Part shown: in pieces, positions 1 through 8,524 of the stretch
Layout of the letters: the number at the start of each line of letters is the position of its first letter
Numbering within the stretch: the first letter of the stretch is position 1
From: Halomonas litopenaei
Lineage (GTDB): Bacteria > Pseudomonadota > Gammaproteobacteria > Pseudomonadales > Halomonadaceae
NCBI RefSeq assembly: GCF_017303055.1
Contig: NZ_JAEKJT010000008.1
Span: forward strand, 162,703 to 226,702
DNA: 64,000 nt
Direction: 5' to 3'
Made by a program: the position numbers and the translations under genes
The notes under the pieces: generated by a model
What the model was told of the DNA's origin: nothing
The model's input: only the letters and a program-made list of their open reading frames with translations
Databases searched by the model: none

Positions 1-298
1 GCGCCAACAGCAGTCCCGCATGGGGGCCGCCCTGCAAGCGGGGGTACTCGCCGGTCTGTTCCAGTACCGCGAGACGGGAGCGGGTCAACGCCTTGACCGG
101 GCCCAGGGTGTGCAGCATTCCGGCGACGGTGGTCGCAGCGTAGGGCAGGGTCATGACGTCCTCGCCCAAACGCGAGGCTTGCAGGGCGCCTTCGCTGACG
201 CCGATACACTCCGCCATACTGATCGCCGGGGTGCGTGGGTTGGTCTCTCGCAGTGCGCGGAAGGCATCGAGAATGGCGTTGCGTTGATCATCACTCAT
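1..298 (-). CDS. HemS/HmuS-family haem-utilisation protein, N-terminal part (runs off window)
   Basis: Reverse-strand reading from ATG at 298 gives 99 residues open to the window edge, starting MSDDQRNAILDAFRALRE. The pattern 'NPRTPAISMAECIGVSEGAL' followed by 'LGPVKALTRSRLAVLEQTG' and 'HAGLLLA' matches the N-terminal repeat of HemS/HmuS/ChuS-type cytoplasmic haem-binding or haem-degrading proteins. An AGGAGA ribosome site lies just upstream. The start is only 10 bp past the stop of the TonB receptor gene, so the two are probably cotranscribed, and the product would accept haem brought in by that receptor. The C-terminal end is outside the window, so full length and the haem ligands cannot be judged. 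Confidence 0.8.
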   Translation of the reverse strand, partial: MSDDQRNAILDAFRALRETNPRTPAISMAECIGVSEGALQASRLGEDVMTLPYAATTVAGMLHTLGPVKALTRSRLAVLEQTGEYPRLQGGPHAGLLLA

Positions 299-308
299 TT
301 CGCATCTC

Positions 309-2366
309 CTACCACTGATAGCTGATATTGGCGAGCAGGCTGCGGCCGTCGCCGAGACTGCCGTCGGGGCGATACCACTGCTGGTCGGCGACGTTGGCCA
401 GACGCAGCGAGGTCGATATCGCGTGACTTGGCTGCCAGGCCAGCTGCAGGTCGTTGAGTCCATAGCCAGGCAGGCGACTGCCGTCTCCGGTGTCATCGAA
501 GTCGCGGGCAAAGCGGCCTCGCCAGCCGACCGTCAGGTCAGCATCGGAAAAGTGCCAGTCGGCGCCGAGGGTGGCCTCCAGCGGCGTCTGGCGCTCCAGG
601 TCTTCGCCGCTATCACGGTCCTTGCCCGAAACGCGTGATACCGACACAAAGGTGTCCAGGGGCGGCAGGGCGCTGGGCTGATAGCCCAGTCTCAGGTCGT
701 AGCCCCACAGGTGCGCGCGGGAGACGTTGACGGCCTGGGTAGTCCCGGCGAACAGGTCGACGCTGGTATCGATGAAGTCGTCGGCCTTGATATCGAAATA
801 GCTGCCGCGCACCGACCAGTCACCCTGCTGCCAGCCAAAGCCGGTCTCCCAGGTATCGCTGGTCTCAGGGTCCAGGTCGGGGTTGGGAATCCAGAAATTG
901 TCGGGTACGCAGAAGAAAGGACCACCGCAAAAGCCCGCGAAGTGGCGATCGTTGGCATATAGCTCATTGAGTGTCGGGGCGCGGAAGGCCTCGGCATAGC
1001 CGGTATAGATCACCCAGGCGTCGGTCGGACGCCAGGACAGACGAACCTTGGGGGAAAGCTCGTCTTCGTCGCTATCTCGGCCAGCATTATCCTCGGCGTC
1101 ATAGCTGTCGTAGCGCAGGCCCAGGCCCAGATCGAACTGTCCTATGCCGCCGTCGTGCACATAGCGCCCGACCGTCAAGGTATCGTCGAGATAGACCGCC
1201 GACGTATCGATATCGGCATCGGGGAAGCCCGTCGCACCGCCTGACGGGTCCTGTTCGGCGCGCTCGAACTCGATGCCAAAGGCCAGGGTTTGATCGAGCC
1301 ATCCATGGCTCAGGTGGTGCACGCCATCGCTCTGGATGCCATAGCGCTCAAGGGTACGATCACTTTCGTCATCGATGTCCTGGCGGCTGAGGCTGAGGCG
1401 TGTTTCGAGGAAGCTTGTCTCGCTGGGTGTCCAGCGGTGGGCCAGCTGGGCGTTGTCACTGGTGACCTCACGGTCGATCAGTGGATTGCTGGGGTCAGGA
1501 TCGATGACCTGCGGATTCGATGGCTGGCGGCTGTCCTCGTCGTAATGCTGCCAGCTGGCGGACAGCTCCTGGTGGTCGGCAAACTGCCAACTGCCCTTGG
1601 CCAACAGGCTGGTCAAGTCGGCATCTTCTTCTGCCTGCTGGCCGCCGGCACGGCGAATGTCGCCAGAGTCGGAATAGCCGATGGCTACCAGCCCCTGACG
1701 CGCTCCTGTACCACTACCCTGCCGTCCAAACAGGGTTAGCTGAGAGCCCAGCTCATGGGAGGCCGTGGCGCCGGAGACCGACAGCCGAGCGCCGCTGTCC
1801 TCCCCTGGTGCGAGCAGGTCCTCGGCGTCGACGGTGGTGACGCTGACCACACCCCCCATGGCGTTGCCCCCATACAGGCTGGACAGTGAGCCACGGGCAA
1901 TCTGTACCTGCTGGATCAGCCCGGGATCGAGAAAGACGTTGCCAATATGGCCGGTATCGATGTCCTGGCGCACCCCATCCAGCCGGATCTGAACGCCGTT
2001 TTCATCGAAGCCTCGCATGGTCAGGAACTGGCCGTTGCGGCGGCCGCTCCCGGCAACATGAACGCCCGGCTGCTGTGCAATGACGTCTTCCCAGCGGGTT
2101 GCCGTCGACAGTGCCGGGTCATCGCGCTCGATCACGTCAATGATCATCGGCGCCCGGTGGACGTCGCCAGGCAGGCGCGTACCGGTGACTACCATGGGAT
2201 CGAAGGCAGGGTGATCCTCCCCGTTGCCACTCGTTGGGGAAACGAGAGGCTGAGCCGATAGCGGTGATCGGGTCGGCGTGGGCGCGTCGGCGCTGTCGGC
2301 GAGGGCAAGCGTAGGTGCCAGCAAGAGCACGGGGAGCCAGCCAGCGCCCGTCGAGACAAGTTTCAT
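309..2366 (-). CDS. TonB-dependent haem/haemoglobin receptor
   Basis: 685 residues with an N-terminal signal peptide (about residues 1-23), a TonB-box-like stretch near 57-63 (PMVVTGTR), a plug domain with MRGFDENGVQIRLDGVRQ, and a beta-barrel ending in a terminal Trp (SYQW). Two marks of haem receptors are present: FRAP at about 461-464 and an NPNL-type NPDL at about 495-498, with a His (RHF) between them. It should sit in the outer membrane and import haem in a TonB-dependent way. The hemP gene lies upstream on the same strand and a HemS-type gene follows 10 bp downstream, which supports haem as substrate. A ribosome site AGGAAA precedes ATG 2366. Substrate could extend to haemoglobin; the sequence alone does not decide. 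Confidence 0.9.
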   Translation of the reverse strand: MKLVSTGAGWLPVLLLAPTLALADSADAPTPTRSPLSAQPLVSPTSGNGEDHPAFDPMVVTGTRLPGDVHRAPMIIDVIERDDPALSTATRWEDVIAQQPGVHVAGSGRRNGQFLTMRGFDENGVQIRLDGVRQDIDTGHIGNVFLDPGLIQQVQIARGSLSSLYGGNAMGGVVSVTTVDAEDLLAPGEDSGARLSVSGATASHELGSQLTLFGRQGSGTGARQGLVAIGYSDSGDIRRAGGQQAEEDADLTSLLAKGSWQFADHQELSASWQHYDEDSRQPSNPQVIDPDPSNPLIDREVTSDNAQLAHRWTPSETSFLETRLSLSRQDIDDESDRTLERYGIQSDGVHHLSHGWLDQTLAFGIEFERAEQDPSGGATGFPDADIDTSAVYLDDTLTVGRYVHDGGIGQFDLGLGLRYDSYDAEDNAGRDSDEDELSPKVRLSWRPTDAWVIYTGYAEAFRAPTLNELYANDRHFAGFCGGPFFCVPDNFWIPNPDLDPETSDTWETGFGWQQGDWSVRGSYFDIKADDFIDTSVDLFAGTTQAVNVSRAHLWGYDLRLGYQPSALPPLDTFVSVSRVSGKDRDSGEDLERQTPLEATLGADWHFSDADLTVGWRGRFARDFDDTGDGSRLPGYGLNDLQLAWQPSHAISTSLRLANVADQQWYRPDGSLGDGRSLLANISYQW

Positions 2367-2482
2367 GGGCTTTCCTGGTCAGTTTGCTGGCTTGGGCGAT
2401 GGCCCTGGCTGGCAGATAGCGGATAGAGAAATGGGTGAGTCGATGTGTGAACGGTACTACGCCGCCTTGGCGGCTTCGGTCG

Positions 2483-2686
2483 TTACAAGGTCAGGATCAA
2501 CTTGTTGTTACGTGTCCTGGTGAGCTGGTAGTGGCGCCCGTCCAGAACGATAAACAACCGACCATCAGCACCAAGCAGGCGCTCAGCCGAGACATAGTCG
2601 TCGGTCACGGTCACCTGACGTGACGTGGCGGCAGACTCCCGGGCGGGGCTGGGCGTGGTACTGGGTCTCAAGGGGTGTTTCATCAT
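2483..2686 (-). CDS. hemP: Haemin uptake protein HemP
   Basis: 67 residues from the first of two adjacent ATG codons (2686 or 2683). The C-terminal half shows the HemP pattern: a Ser-Ala-Glu-Arg-Leu-Leu segment, GRLFIVLDGRHYQLTRTR, then KLILTL at the end. HemP proteins are small Fur-controlled proteins commonly placed ahead of haem receptor genes; their biochemical role is not settled, though in some bacteria they act as regulators. A longer reading frame extends to 2746, but that would run through the probable promoter and Fur site, so the downstream Met pair is preferred. The ribosome site is weak. Confidence 0.8.
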   Translation of the reverse strand: MMKHPLRPSTTPSPARESAATSRQVTVTDDYVSAERLLGADGRLFIVLDGRHYQLTRTRNNKLILTL

Positions 2687-2696
2687 CTCATACGTT

Positions 2697-2746
2697 GTAA
2701 ATGATAATTCTTCGCATAAGATATCAATGCTCATTCCCTTGCACAA
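2697..2746 (-). promoter_or_regulatory. hemP promoter with Fur-box-like sites
   Basis: On the minus strand, TTGTGC (2746-2741) and TATCTT (2723-2718) are separated by 17 bp, a plausible sigma-70 promoter. Within it, bases 2738-2720 match the 19-bp Fur consensus at about 12 of 19 positions. A second half-site (minus strand GAATTATCATTTAC) lies at 2710-2697. This arrangement predicts iron repression of hemP and the receptor. Confidence 0.6.
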
Positions 2747-2949
2747 GCCTATCTCCCTTGCCTGTTAGCTGGCAGTGGGTTCAGCACAGCTGGAGTGGGC
2801 GATGGCAGAGCCGGGGGAGAGACCCAGGATGGCGGCGTTAGATGACGTTGTCCTTGGATGGCGTTGACTTTGGATGGCGGGGCCATCAGCAGCGAGGGGG
2901 TTGTGATCGCTCACTGCTGGCGGTGGGCAGGACGGAGATCATGGCTTTC

Positions 2950-3003
2950 TTGACAGTCTTTGAGAACACGACCATATTGCAAACGGTAATGATTCTCATT
3001 GTT
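2950..3003 (+). promoter_or_regulatory. Promoter overlapped by a strong Fur box
   Basis: TTGACA (2950-2955), a 17-bp spacer and CATATT (2973-2978) form a good sigma-70 promoter. The sequence GGTAATGATTCTCATTGTT at 2985-3003 matches the 19-bp Fur consensus at 15 of 19 positions and overlaps the expected transcription start. It faces the small gene at 3032, so that gene is expected to be iron-repressed. Confidence 0.75.
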
Positions 3004-3031
3004 TTGAGTTGTCCGTCTGCAGGAGGTCGTC

Positions 3032-3277
3032 ATGTCCTATCGCATCAAGACTGCACTTCACGGCGCCAATCCGACGCTGGAAATCTTCGACGTCAGCTCC
3101 GGCTCCATGCGTATGGCCTGGGAGTACCCTAAGGAGATGGCGAACGCAGACACCGATCCAGAGCTCGCCGCCATGCGCCGCGAAGAGGCCATTCACGAGC
3201 TATTTCGGCGACTGTTTCTGCTGACCACCGAACAGTATCTGAAGGGTGAGCTTGGCAAGGGGGCTTCTGGTAAGTGA
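3032..3277 (+). CDS. Small Fur-controlled protein of unknown function
   Basis: 81 residues, beginning MSYRIKTALHGANPTLEIFD, with an AGGAGG ribosome site ideally placed before ATG 3032. No signal peptide or membrane segment is visible. The middle is acidic and Ala/Glu-rich (residues ~36-58), and the end is short and Gly/Lys-rich. I do not recognise a family. The strong promoter and Fur box just upstream, plus divergence from the haem-uptake genes, suggest a role in iron or haem physiology, which is inference from position only. Confidence 0.7.
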   Translation: MSYRIKTALHGANPTLEIFDVSSGSMRMAWEYPKEMANADTDPELAAMRREEAIHELFRRLFLLTTEQYLKGELGKGASGK

Positions 3278-3323
3278 GGCATCTGTTTCGTGAAGTGTCT
3301 GCCCGGCGCAGTATCGCAGCGGC

Positions 3324-4397
3324 TCAGTGCGAACGGGGTGCCAACTGCATGGACGCCAGCGGCTGACATGGCTTGCCATGACGAAGCCACAGCACCTTGT
3401 CGGTCAGGTCCATGACCACGCTGAACAGGGTTTCCATTCGCTCGGCCTCGGGCACGCTGGGGTCGAAGTGGCGACACAGGCTTTCTTCCCCCGGGGAGTG
3501 GTCGCCCAGCAGGTCAAACAGACGATCGGGATCGAGCCCTGGCGCATCGTCATCGGCAGACGGCTGCGCTGCTACCAGGTGGTCGATCTGCTGATCAAGG
3601 CGGGTCAAGCGGGACCAGGAGTCGGGCTTGGGAAAGTCCTCGACCCAGTGGGTCGCGGCATCGCTGACCAGGTGATTGGTGTGGGTGATGGCACCGCGGC
3701 GAGGAGACAGCTGCCCCGGCGGGCCCGGATGAACTTCAAGCCCCAGGGCGCGACCATCGCCGTCGGCCAGCAGCAGGTGAGCCGGGGCGCAGACGCCGTC
3801 CTGGGCCACGGCCAGGGCATTGTCGAAGTCTTCGCTCTCGAGCATCTTGCGCAGCGCCAGGTGGATGGGCAGTCCCTCGCCACAGGTGGCTGAGCGAATG
3901 GCATTGAGGCCGACGCCGATGCCCTGAGTGTTGAGACCGATCTTGGCGACCATGCCAGCTTCACCAATGCTGATGAAGGCAGGTACCCCCGGCGCCTGAA
4001 CATCCAGCACGACCAGGTGGTCGAGTTGGTCAGCGCGCCAGTCCCAGTTCTGGGCCAGCCATTGATGTCCCCCCCGGGCCAGGCTGAAGGCCGAACAGCC
4101 GCCGCTGGCACGGGTCAGCGAAATCTCGCTGCGACAGTTGAGGGTCAGGACATCTGTCAGCTCTCCCCCGATCCCCTGGGCAATGCCATCCATTTCCTCG
4201 AGGATCGCGGGAAAGCGTGACTCGATCATCGGCATGAAGCGCTCGGCATCGCGCCGGGCTTCATGCCATCTCAGTCCTGCCAGATCGTGGAACAGGCGAT
4301 CATACACATCGATACTGGCGAGGATCGCCTCGCGATGCTGACGGCCATGTTCTCGCCCGATCTCGAGCCGACTGCCGGATAGTCGAGTGAGCTGCAT
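3324..4397 (-). CDS. C45-type autoproteolytic acyltransferase/hydrolase
   Basis: 357 residues. The motif ASGGCSAF places a Cys at residue 101, the expected new N-terminal nucleophile after self-cleavage in the acyl-CoA:6-aminopenicillanic acid acyltransferase family (peptidase C45, Ntn-hydrolase fold). Supporting features are the WLAQNWDWR stretch after the Cys, NTQGIGVGLNA, and a late THTNHLV segment, all in the usual order. Family members hydrolyse or transfer acyl groups on amides; the natural substrate here is unknown. No signal peptide is evident. Neighbouring genes are separate in function, so context does not narrow the role. Confidence 0.8.
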   Translation of the reverse strand: MQLTRLSGSRLEIGREHGRQHREAILASIDVYDRLFHDLAGLRWHEARRDAERFMPMIESRFPAILEEMDGIAQGIGGELTDVLTLNCRSEISLTRASGGCSAFSLARGGHQWLAQNWDWRADQLDHLVVLDVQAPGVPAFISIGEAGMVAKIGLNTQGIGVGLNAIRSATCGEGLPIHLALRKMLESEDFDNALAVAQDGVCAPAHLLLADGDGRALGLEVHPGPPGQLSPRRGAITHTNHLVSDAATHWVEDFPKPDSWSRLTRLDQQIDHLVAAQPSADDDAPGLDPDRLFDLLGDHSPGEESLCRHFDPSVPEAERMETLFSVVMDLTDKVLWLRHGKPCQPLASMQLAPRSH

Positions 4398-4452
4398 CGT
4401 CCCTGTCCTGACGCTGTGTGGTTACTGTCAGCGTAGCAGGTTATGGCGACGC

Positions 4453-5706
4453 TCAGGTCTTGTTGGCGGCGTTGTAGACGTCCTCGTCGAGCTCGCCTTC
4501 GCTCTTGCCGACCAGGGTGGTGACCATCAGGTCCCCCGCCACATTGACGCTGGTACGGGCCATGTCGAGGATTCGGTCGACGCCTGCCACCACTGCCAGA
4601 GCCTCTAGGGGCAGGCCGATCTGGGCCATGACGATGGACAGCATGACCAGGCCAGCGCCAGGCACGCCGGCGGTGCCAATGGAGGCCAGGGTGCCGGTGA
4701 CGATGATCATGCCGTAGTCTGCCAGGCTCAAGTCCACGCCGATCAGCTGAGCGATGAACACCGCGACCACCCCTTGATAGATGGCGGTACCGTCCATGTT
4801 GATGGTCGCGCCCACCGGCAGTACGAAGCCGGCAACCCCCTCCGAGACCCCCAGGTTCTTGGTCGCACAGCGCAGCGACACCGGCAGCGTGCCGGAAGAA
4901 GACGCCGAGGAATAGGCCACCACCAGGGCGTCGAGTATGCCCTGCAGATAGCGCATCGGGTTGAGACGGCCCAGCAGCGACAGCAGTCCCGAGTAGACCA
5001 CCAGCACATGGACCACGCTGGCAAGGTAAGCCACGCCGATCACCTTGACCAGCGGCAGCAGGACCTCAGCGCCGTAGCTGCCGGCGACGTGGGCGATCAG
5101 GCCGAACACGCCGAAGGGCGCCAGCGCCATCACCAGGCTGGTCAGCTTGACCATGGCCTCGGCGAAGCTTTCGAACACCTTGACCACCGGCTCGCCTTTT
5201 TCCCCTATCAGGGTCAGCGACACACCGAGGCCGATGGCAAATACGATGATCTGCAGAATATTGCCGCTGGCCAGGGCGTCAACGGGATTCTGGGGCACCA
5301 GACCGACCAGAATCTGGATCAGGCTGGGCGCTTCCTTGGCCGCTTCAGGGTTCGCCTCGAAGGACATGTCCAGGCCGACCCCAGGCTCGAACAGCCAGGA
5401 GGCAGCCAGGCCGATGGCGATGGCGAAGGCTGTCGTCAGCAGATACAGGCCAATGGTCCGGGCGCCAATGCGTCCCATCTTCTGGGGATCACGCATGGCG
5501 GTGATCCCGACCACCAGGGTGGAGAACACCAGCGGAACGATCAGCATCTTGATGGCGCTGATGAAGATATCGCCGATGGGCTTGAACACGCTGGCACTTT
5601 CGCCCATCAGGGTGCCGACGAGGACGCCCAGGGCGAGACCAACAAGGATCTTCTGCCACAGCGGAATGCGCCGCCAGAGGCCGGGGGAGCTGCTGGTGTG
5701 GGACAT
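4453..5706 (-). CDS. Dicarboxylate/amino-acid:cation symporter (DAACS family)
   Basis: 417 residues from ATG 5706, which has a GGAGA ribosome site; an in-frame ATG at 5790 would add an unlikely basic extension. The protein has about eight hydrophobic segments, the serine-rich hairpin motif SSASSSGTLPVSL, and the conserved NMDGTA segment followed by a long GTAGVPGAG loop, all diagnostic of GltP/DctA-like transporters. It should import glutamate, aspartate or C4-dicarboxylates with sodium or protons across the inner membrane. The exact substrate cannot be read from the sequence. Confidence 0.9.
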   Translation of the reverse strand: MSHTSSSPGLWRRIPLWQKILVGLALGVLVGTLMGESASVFKPIGDIFISAIKMLIVPLVFSTLVVGITAMRDPQKMGRIGARTIGLYLLTTAFAIAIGLAASWLFEPGVGLDMSFEANPEAAKEAPSLIQILVGLVPQNPVDALASGNILQIIVFAIGLGVSLTLIGEKGEPVVKVFESFAEAMVKLTSLVMALAPFGVFGLIAHVAGSYGAEVLLPLVKVIGVAYLASVVHVLVVYSGLLSLLGRLNPMRYLQGILDALVVAYSSASSSGTLPVSLRCATKNLGVSEGVAGFVLPVGATINMDGTAIYQGVVAVFIAQLIGVDLSLADYGMIIVTGTLASIGTAGVPGAGLVMLSIVMAQIGLPLEALAVVAGVDRILDMARTSVNVAGDLMVTTLVGKSEGELDEDVYNAANKT

Positions 5707-5948
5707 GAAACGTCTCCAGGGAAGGGGGAGGCTACACCCGCCTGCCTCCTCAAGGTGAATCGAGCATCGGCGCCCGGAACGGCCTAGCAAGATAGTCTCG
5801 TTGGGCCGTTCCTATCAGGCGATCGACATGATGGATGCGGATTCTATCGAAAAAACGTCTGCCGCGTTTTCATCCCTGGGACCCCAAGCGCTCGGCGACG
5901 TGAATTGGGCAGCCCCGTTTTTCGCTGCTGAACCTTACCCTGTGCGCC

Positions 5949-6740
5949 TTACCCTTCGCTGTTGCCTTGGCCATTGCTCAATGTCCGCGAGAGCAGGTCG
6001 TGGAAGGCGGCCCAGGATGCCTCGTCAGCCCGCTGCTGGTAACGCTCGCTGTCGAACACGGTGAAGGCATGGGGTGCACCGGAATACACCTGAATCTCGT
6101 AAGGGGCGCCGGCGGCTTCCAGTTCCTGCGATAGGGCGGCCACCTGATCCATGCTGATGGAGGCATCGGCGCCGCCATGGGCGATCAGCAGCGGCGGGGT
6201 GTCGGCGGAGTAGCCCTGGCCCTCGGGGGTGTCGAGACCGCCATGAAAGCTGGCAAAACCGTGAATGGCGTCATCGGGATTAGCGCGGGCCATCTCGAGC
6301 ACCACGGCACCACCGAAGCAGTAGCCCATGACCACGGTATCGGTTGCCGCACCTTCGTCCCGCGCCTTGGCCAGCCCCGCCAGGGTCAGGCCCCGCATGC
6401 GCTCGCGGTCGTCATACAGCGCTGCCATCTCGGCCTTGCGGGCGTCGATCTCGGCGGGACGGTTGCCCTTGCCGTAAAGGTCGATGGCGAAGGCGTCATA
6501 GCCGTCCTCGGCCAGCATGTCGGCGCGGCGCTTCTCATAGTCGGTCAGGCCATCCCAGTCGTGGATGATCAGCACGCTGCCCTTGGCGCTGGACGAGTCA
6601 GGGCTGGCGGGGGCGAAGTACCCCTGAAAGGACTCTCCGTCGACCTGATAGTCAACGTTTTCCCCCGCGACAACTGACGTCGCCGCCAGGAGCATGGAAA
6701 CGCTGATCAAGGGTGGGGTGAGACGGGAAATTCGAGGCAT
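5949..6740 (-). CDS. Exported dienelactone hydrolase family protein
   Basis: 263 residues from ATG 6740 (AAGGAG ribosome site), with a signal peptide of about 25 residues ending near VVAGEN. The alpha/beta-hydrolase fold carries a Cys nucleophile in MGYCFGG (Cys141), Asp192 in HGGADAS and His224 in GAPHAF, the triad of dienelactone hydrolases. Because it is predicted to be exported and stands alone, a classical role in chloroaromatic degradation is doubtful; a periplasmic esterase or lactonase is more likely. It is divergent from the ABC binding-protein gene at 7017. Confidence 0.85.
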   Translation of the reverse strand: MPRISRLTPPLISVSMLLAATSVVAGENVDYQVDGESFQGYFAPASPDSSSAKGSVLIIHDWDGLTDYEKRRADMLAEDGYDAFAIDLYGKGNRPAEIDARKAEMAALYDDRERMRGLTLAGLAKARDEGAATDTVVMGYCFGGAVVLEMARANPDDAIHGFASFHGGLDTPEGQGYSADTPPLLIAHGGADASISMDQVAALSQELEAAGAPYEIQVYSGAPHAFTVFDSERYQQRADEASWAAFHDLLSRTLSNGQGNSEG

Positions 6741-7016
6741 GACGGACTCCTTGTGGTCGGAATAGCGCGCCTGGCTGCGTGCTTGGTGCCTGTCGAGCCT
6801 AGGGCGCACGACTCATGAGTATAGAAGTGATCGCCAAGATGCCAGTGTGGTGACGCTGGCTGGGTCGTCATCCATCCACAGCGTTGGCAAGGCAGACTTG
6901 AGTTTTTAATGCCTTCCTTCCAGATTGGAGGTATGAAGACTCTGGGGCCAGGCGTGCAATCCATGTCGCTGCGCTTCCAGCTTCATCTCAGGACAACCAG
7001 AGCGAGACCAACAATC

Positions 7017-8219
7017 ATGAAAAAGCGCGTACTGGCGACCGCGGTGGCCGCTACCACCCTGGCGGTCGGTTCCATGGCCCACGCAGAGGTCAAGATCGGA
7101 TTTCTCGGTGGTTTCACCGGCGGTATCGAGAGTCTGACGCCCCCCATCTATGACGGTGCCCAGCTCGCCGTGGACCACATCAACAACCAGGGCGGCATCC
7201 TCGATGGCCAGGAAGTGGTCATGCCGACCGGTGATACCACCTGTGGTGATGCATCGGCCGCCTCCAACGCAGCGGACCGCATGGTCAACACCGAGCAGGT
7301 GACCGCCATTGTCGGTGCTCTGTGCACCGGGGCGACGATTGCCGCGGCCAATAATGCCGGTATCCCCGGCGGGGTGACCATGGTATCGCCGGCCTCCACG
7401 GCGCCAGCAGTCACCGACCTGGACGACAACGACCTGGTGTTCCGCACCGTGCCGTCCGACGCCTTCCAGGGAGAAATGCTGGCCAAGCTGCTGCTCGACA
7501 AGGGAATCGAGGAAGTAGCGGTCACCTACGTCAACAACGACTACGGTCGTGGTCTTTCCGATGCGTTCAGCTCCGCATTTGAAGATGGCGGCGGCAGCGT
7601 GCTGGAAAACCTGGCCCATGAAGACAACCGGGCAGACTATCGCAGCGAACTGGGCACGCTGTCGGCGACAGGTGCACAGACTCTGGTCGTGCTGGCCTAC
7701 GCCGATACGTCGGGTCAGACCGTGGTGCGTCAGGCCTACGAGAGCGGCATGTTCACACAGTACGTCGGGGCCGACGGCATGGTGGGCGACAGCCTGGTCG
7801 AGGCCATCGGTGCCGATGTACTCGACGGTATGATCGCGACGCGGCCAGGAAGTCCTGACCTGCCTGGCACCGAGATCTTCACCGAATTGGCCAATAACGC
7901 CGGCATTGACCCCACCGCGGTATTTGCCGCCCAGGCCTACGACGCCGCCTTCCTGCTGGGGCTTGCGATTCAGCAGAATGGCAGCGCCGAGCGCGAGGGC
8001 GTATCGGCCGCGCTGCGCAGCGTGTCGTCGCCTCCAGGCGAAGTCATCCTGCCGGGTGAGTGGGAGAAAGCGGTGGAGCTGATCGCCGCCGGCACCGAGA
8101 TTAACTATGAAGGTGCTTCTGGCACCCAGGACTTTGACGATAACGGTGACGTGCCTGGCGTGGTCCAGGAAATGACCGTGGAAAACGGGACTTTCACCGG
8201 CAAGGGCTTTGTTCAGTAG
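7017..8219 (+). CDS. Periplasmic substrate-binding protein of a branched-chain amino-acid type ABC transporter
   Basis: 400 residues from ATG 7017, beginning MKKRVLATAV, with a Sec signal peptide cleaved near MAHAEVKIG. The type I periplasmic-binding fold is shown by IGFLGGFTGGIESL, then ALCTGATIAAAN, VTMVSPASTAP and VTYVNNDYGRGL, the LivK-like order. It should capture an amino acid or related ligand for the permease and ATPases at 8525-12426. Unusually it is convergent with those genes rather than in their operon. The upstream in-frame ATG at 6909 is rejected because it precedes a clear signal peptide. Confidence 0.88.
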   Translation: MKKRVLATAVAATTLAVGSMAHAEVKIGFLGGFTGGIESLTPPIYDGAQLAVDHINNQGGILDGQEVVMPTGDTTCGDASAASNAADRMVNTEQVTAIVGALCTGATIAAANNAGIPGGVTMVSPASTAPAVTDLDDNDLVFRTVPSDAFQGEMLAKLLLDKGIEEVAVTYVNNDYGRGLSDAFSSAFEDGGGSVLENLAHEDNRADYRSELGTLSATGAQTLVVLAYADTSGQTVVRQAYESGMFTQYVGADGMVGDSLVEAIGADVLDGMIATRPGSPDLPGTEIFTELANNAGIDPTAVFAAQAYDAAFLLGLAIQQNGSAEREGVSAALRSVSSPPGEVILPGEWEKAVELIAAGTEINYEGASGTQDFDDNGDVPGVVQEMTVENGTFTGKGFVQ

Positions 8220-8324
8220 CCGCCTTGACGTAAAGTAAGGCGAGTCGTCGACGGACGACGCTGCATCCGGGCGGTCGCCTCCGCCCTATGACCGCGCCAA
8301 TGCTCGCAACTGAGGCGCTTAAGG

Positions 8325-8354
8325 AAAGCCCCCGGCCATCTGGTTGGGGGCTTT
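8325..8354 (+). terminator. Rho-independent terminator after the binding-protein gene
   Basis: A 9-bp perfect stem AAAGCCCCC / GGGGGCTTT (8325-8333 with 8346-8354) lies about 105 bp past the stop codon and ends in T residues on either strand, so it may act bidirectionally. Confidence 0.75.
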
Positions 8355-8464
8355 ATCATTATGGGGCGTTAGCCTCCTGGGCCTGCATGGTCTCCTGTAG
8401 CAGTGTGGTGGGAGCCTCCTCCTTCAGGGACCGTCACCTGCCAGCGAAACAGATAACACGACAA

Positions 8465-8484
8465 GGGCGGCCCGCAGGCCGCCC
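8465..8484 (-). terminator. Terminator-like hairpin after livM
   Basis: GGGCGGCC / GGCCGCCC with a 4-nt loop, about 40 bp beyond the livM stop on the minus strand, followed by a moderately T-rich stretch. Confidence 0.55.
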
Positions 8485-8524
8485 ATGTCAGGTGCTGTAA
8501 CGCCAAGCTGTCGTCGTGGCGCTA

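Noticed and set aside
4774..5787. 337-residue antisense frame over the symporter gene
   Set aside because: High-GC shadow of a well-supported gene; rich in Gln, His and Gly with no family resemblance.
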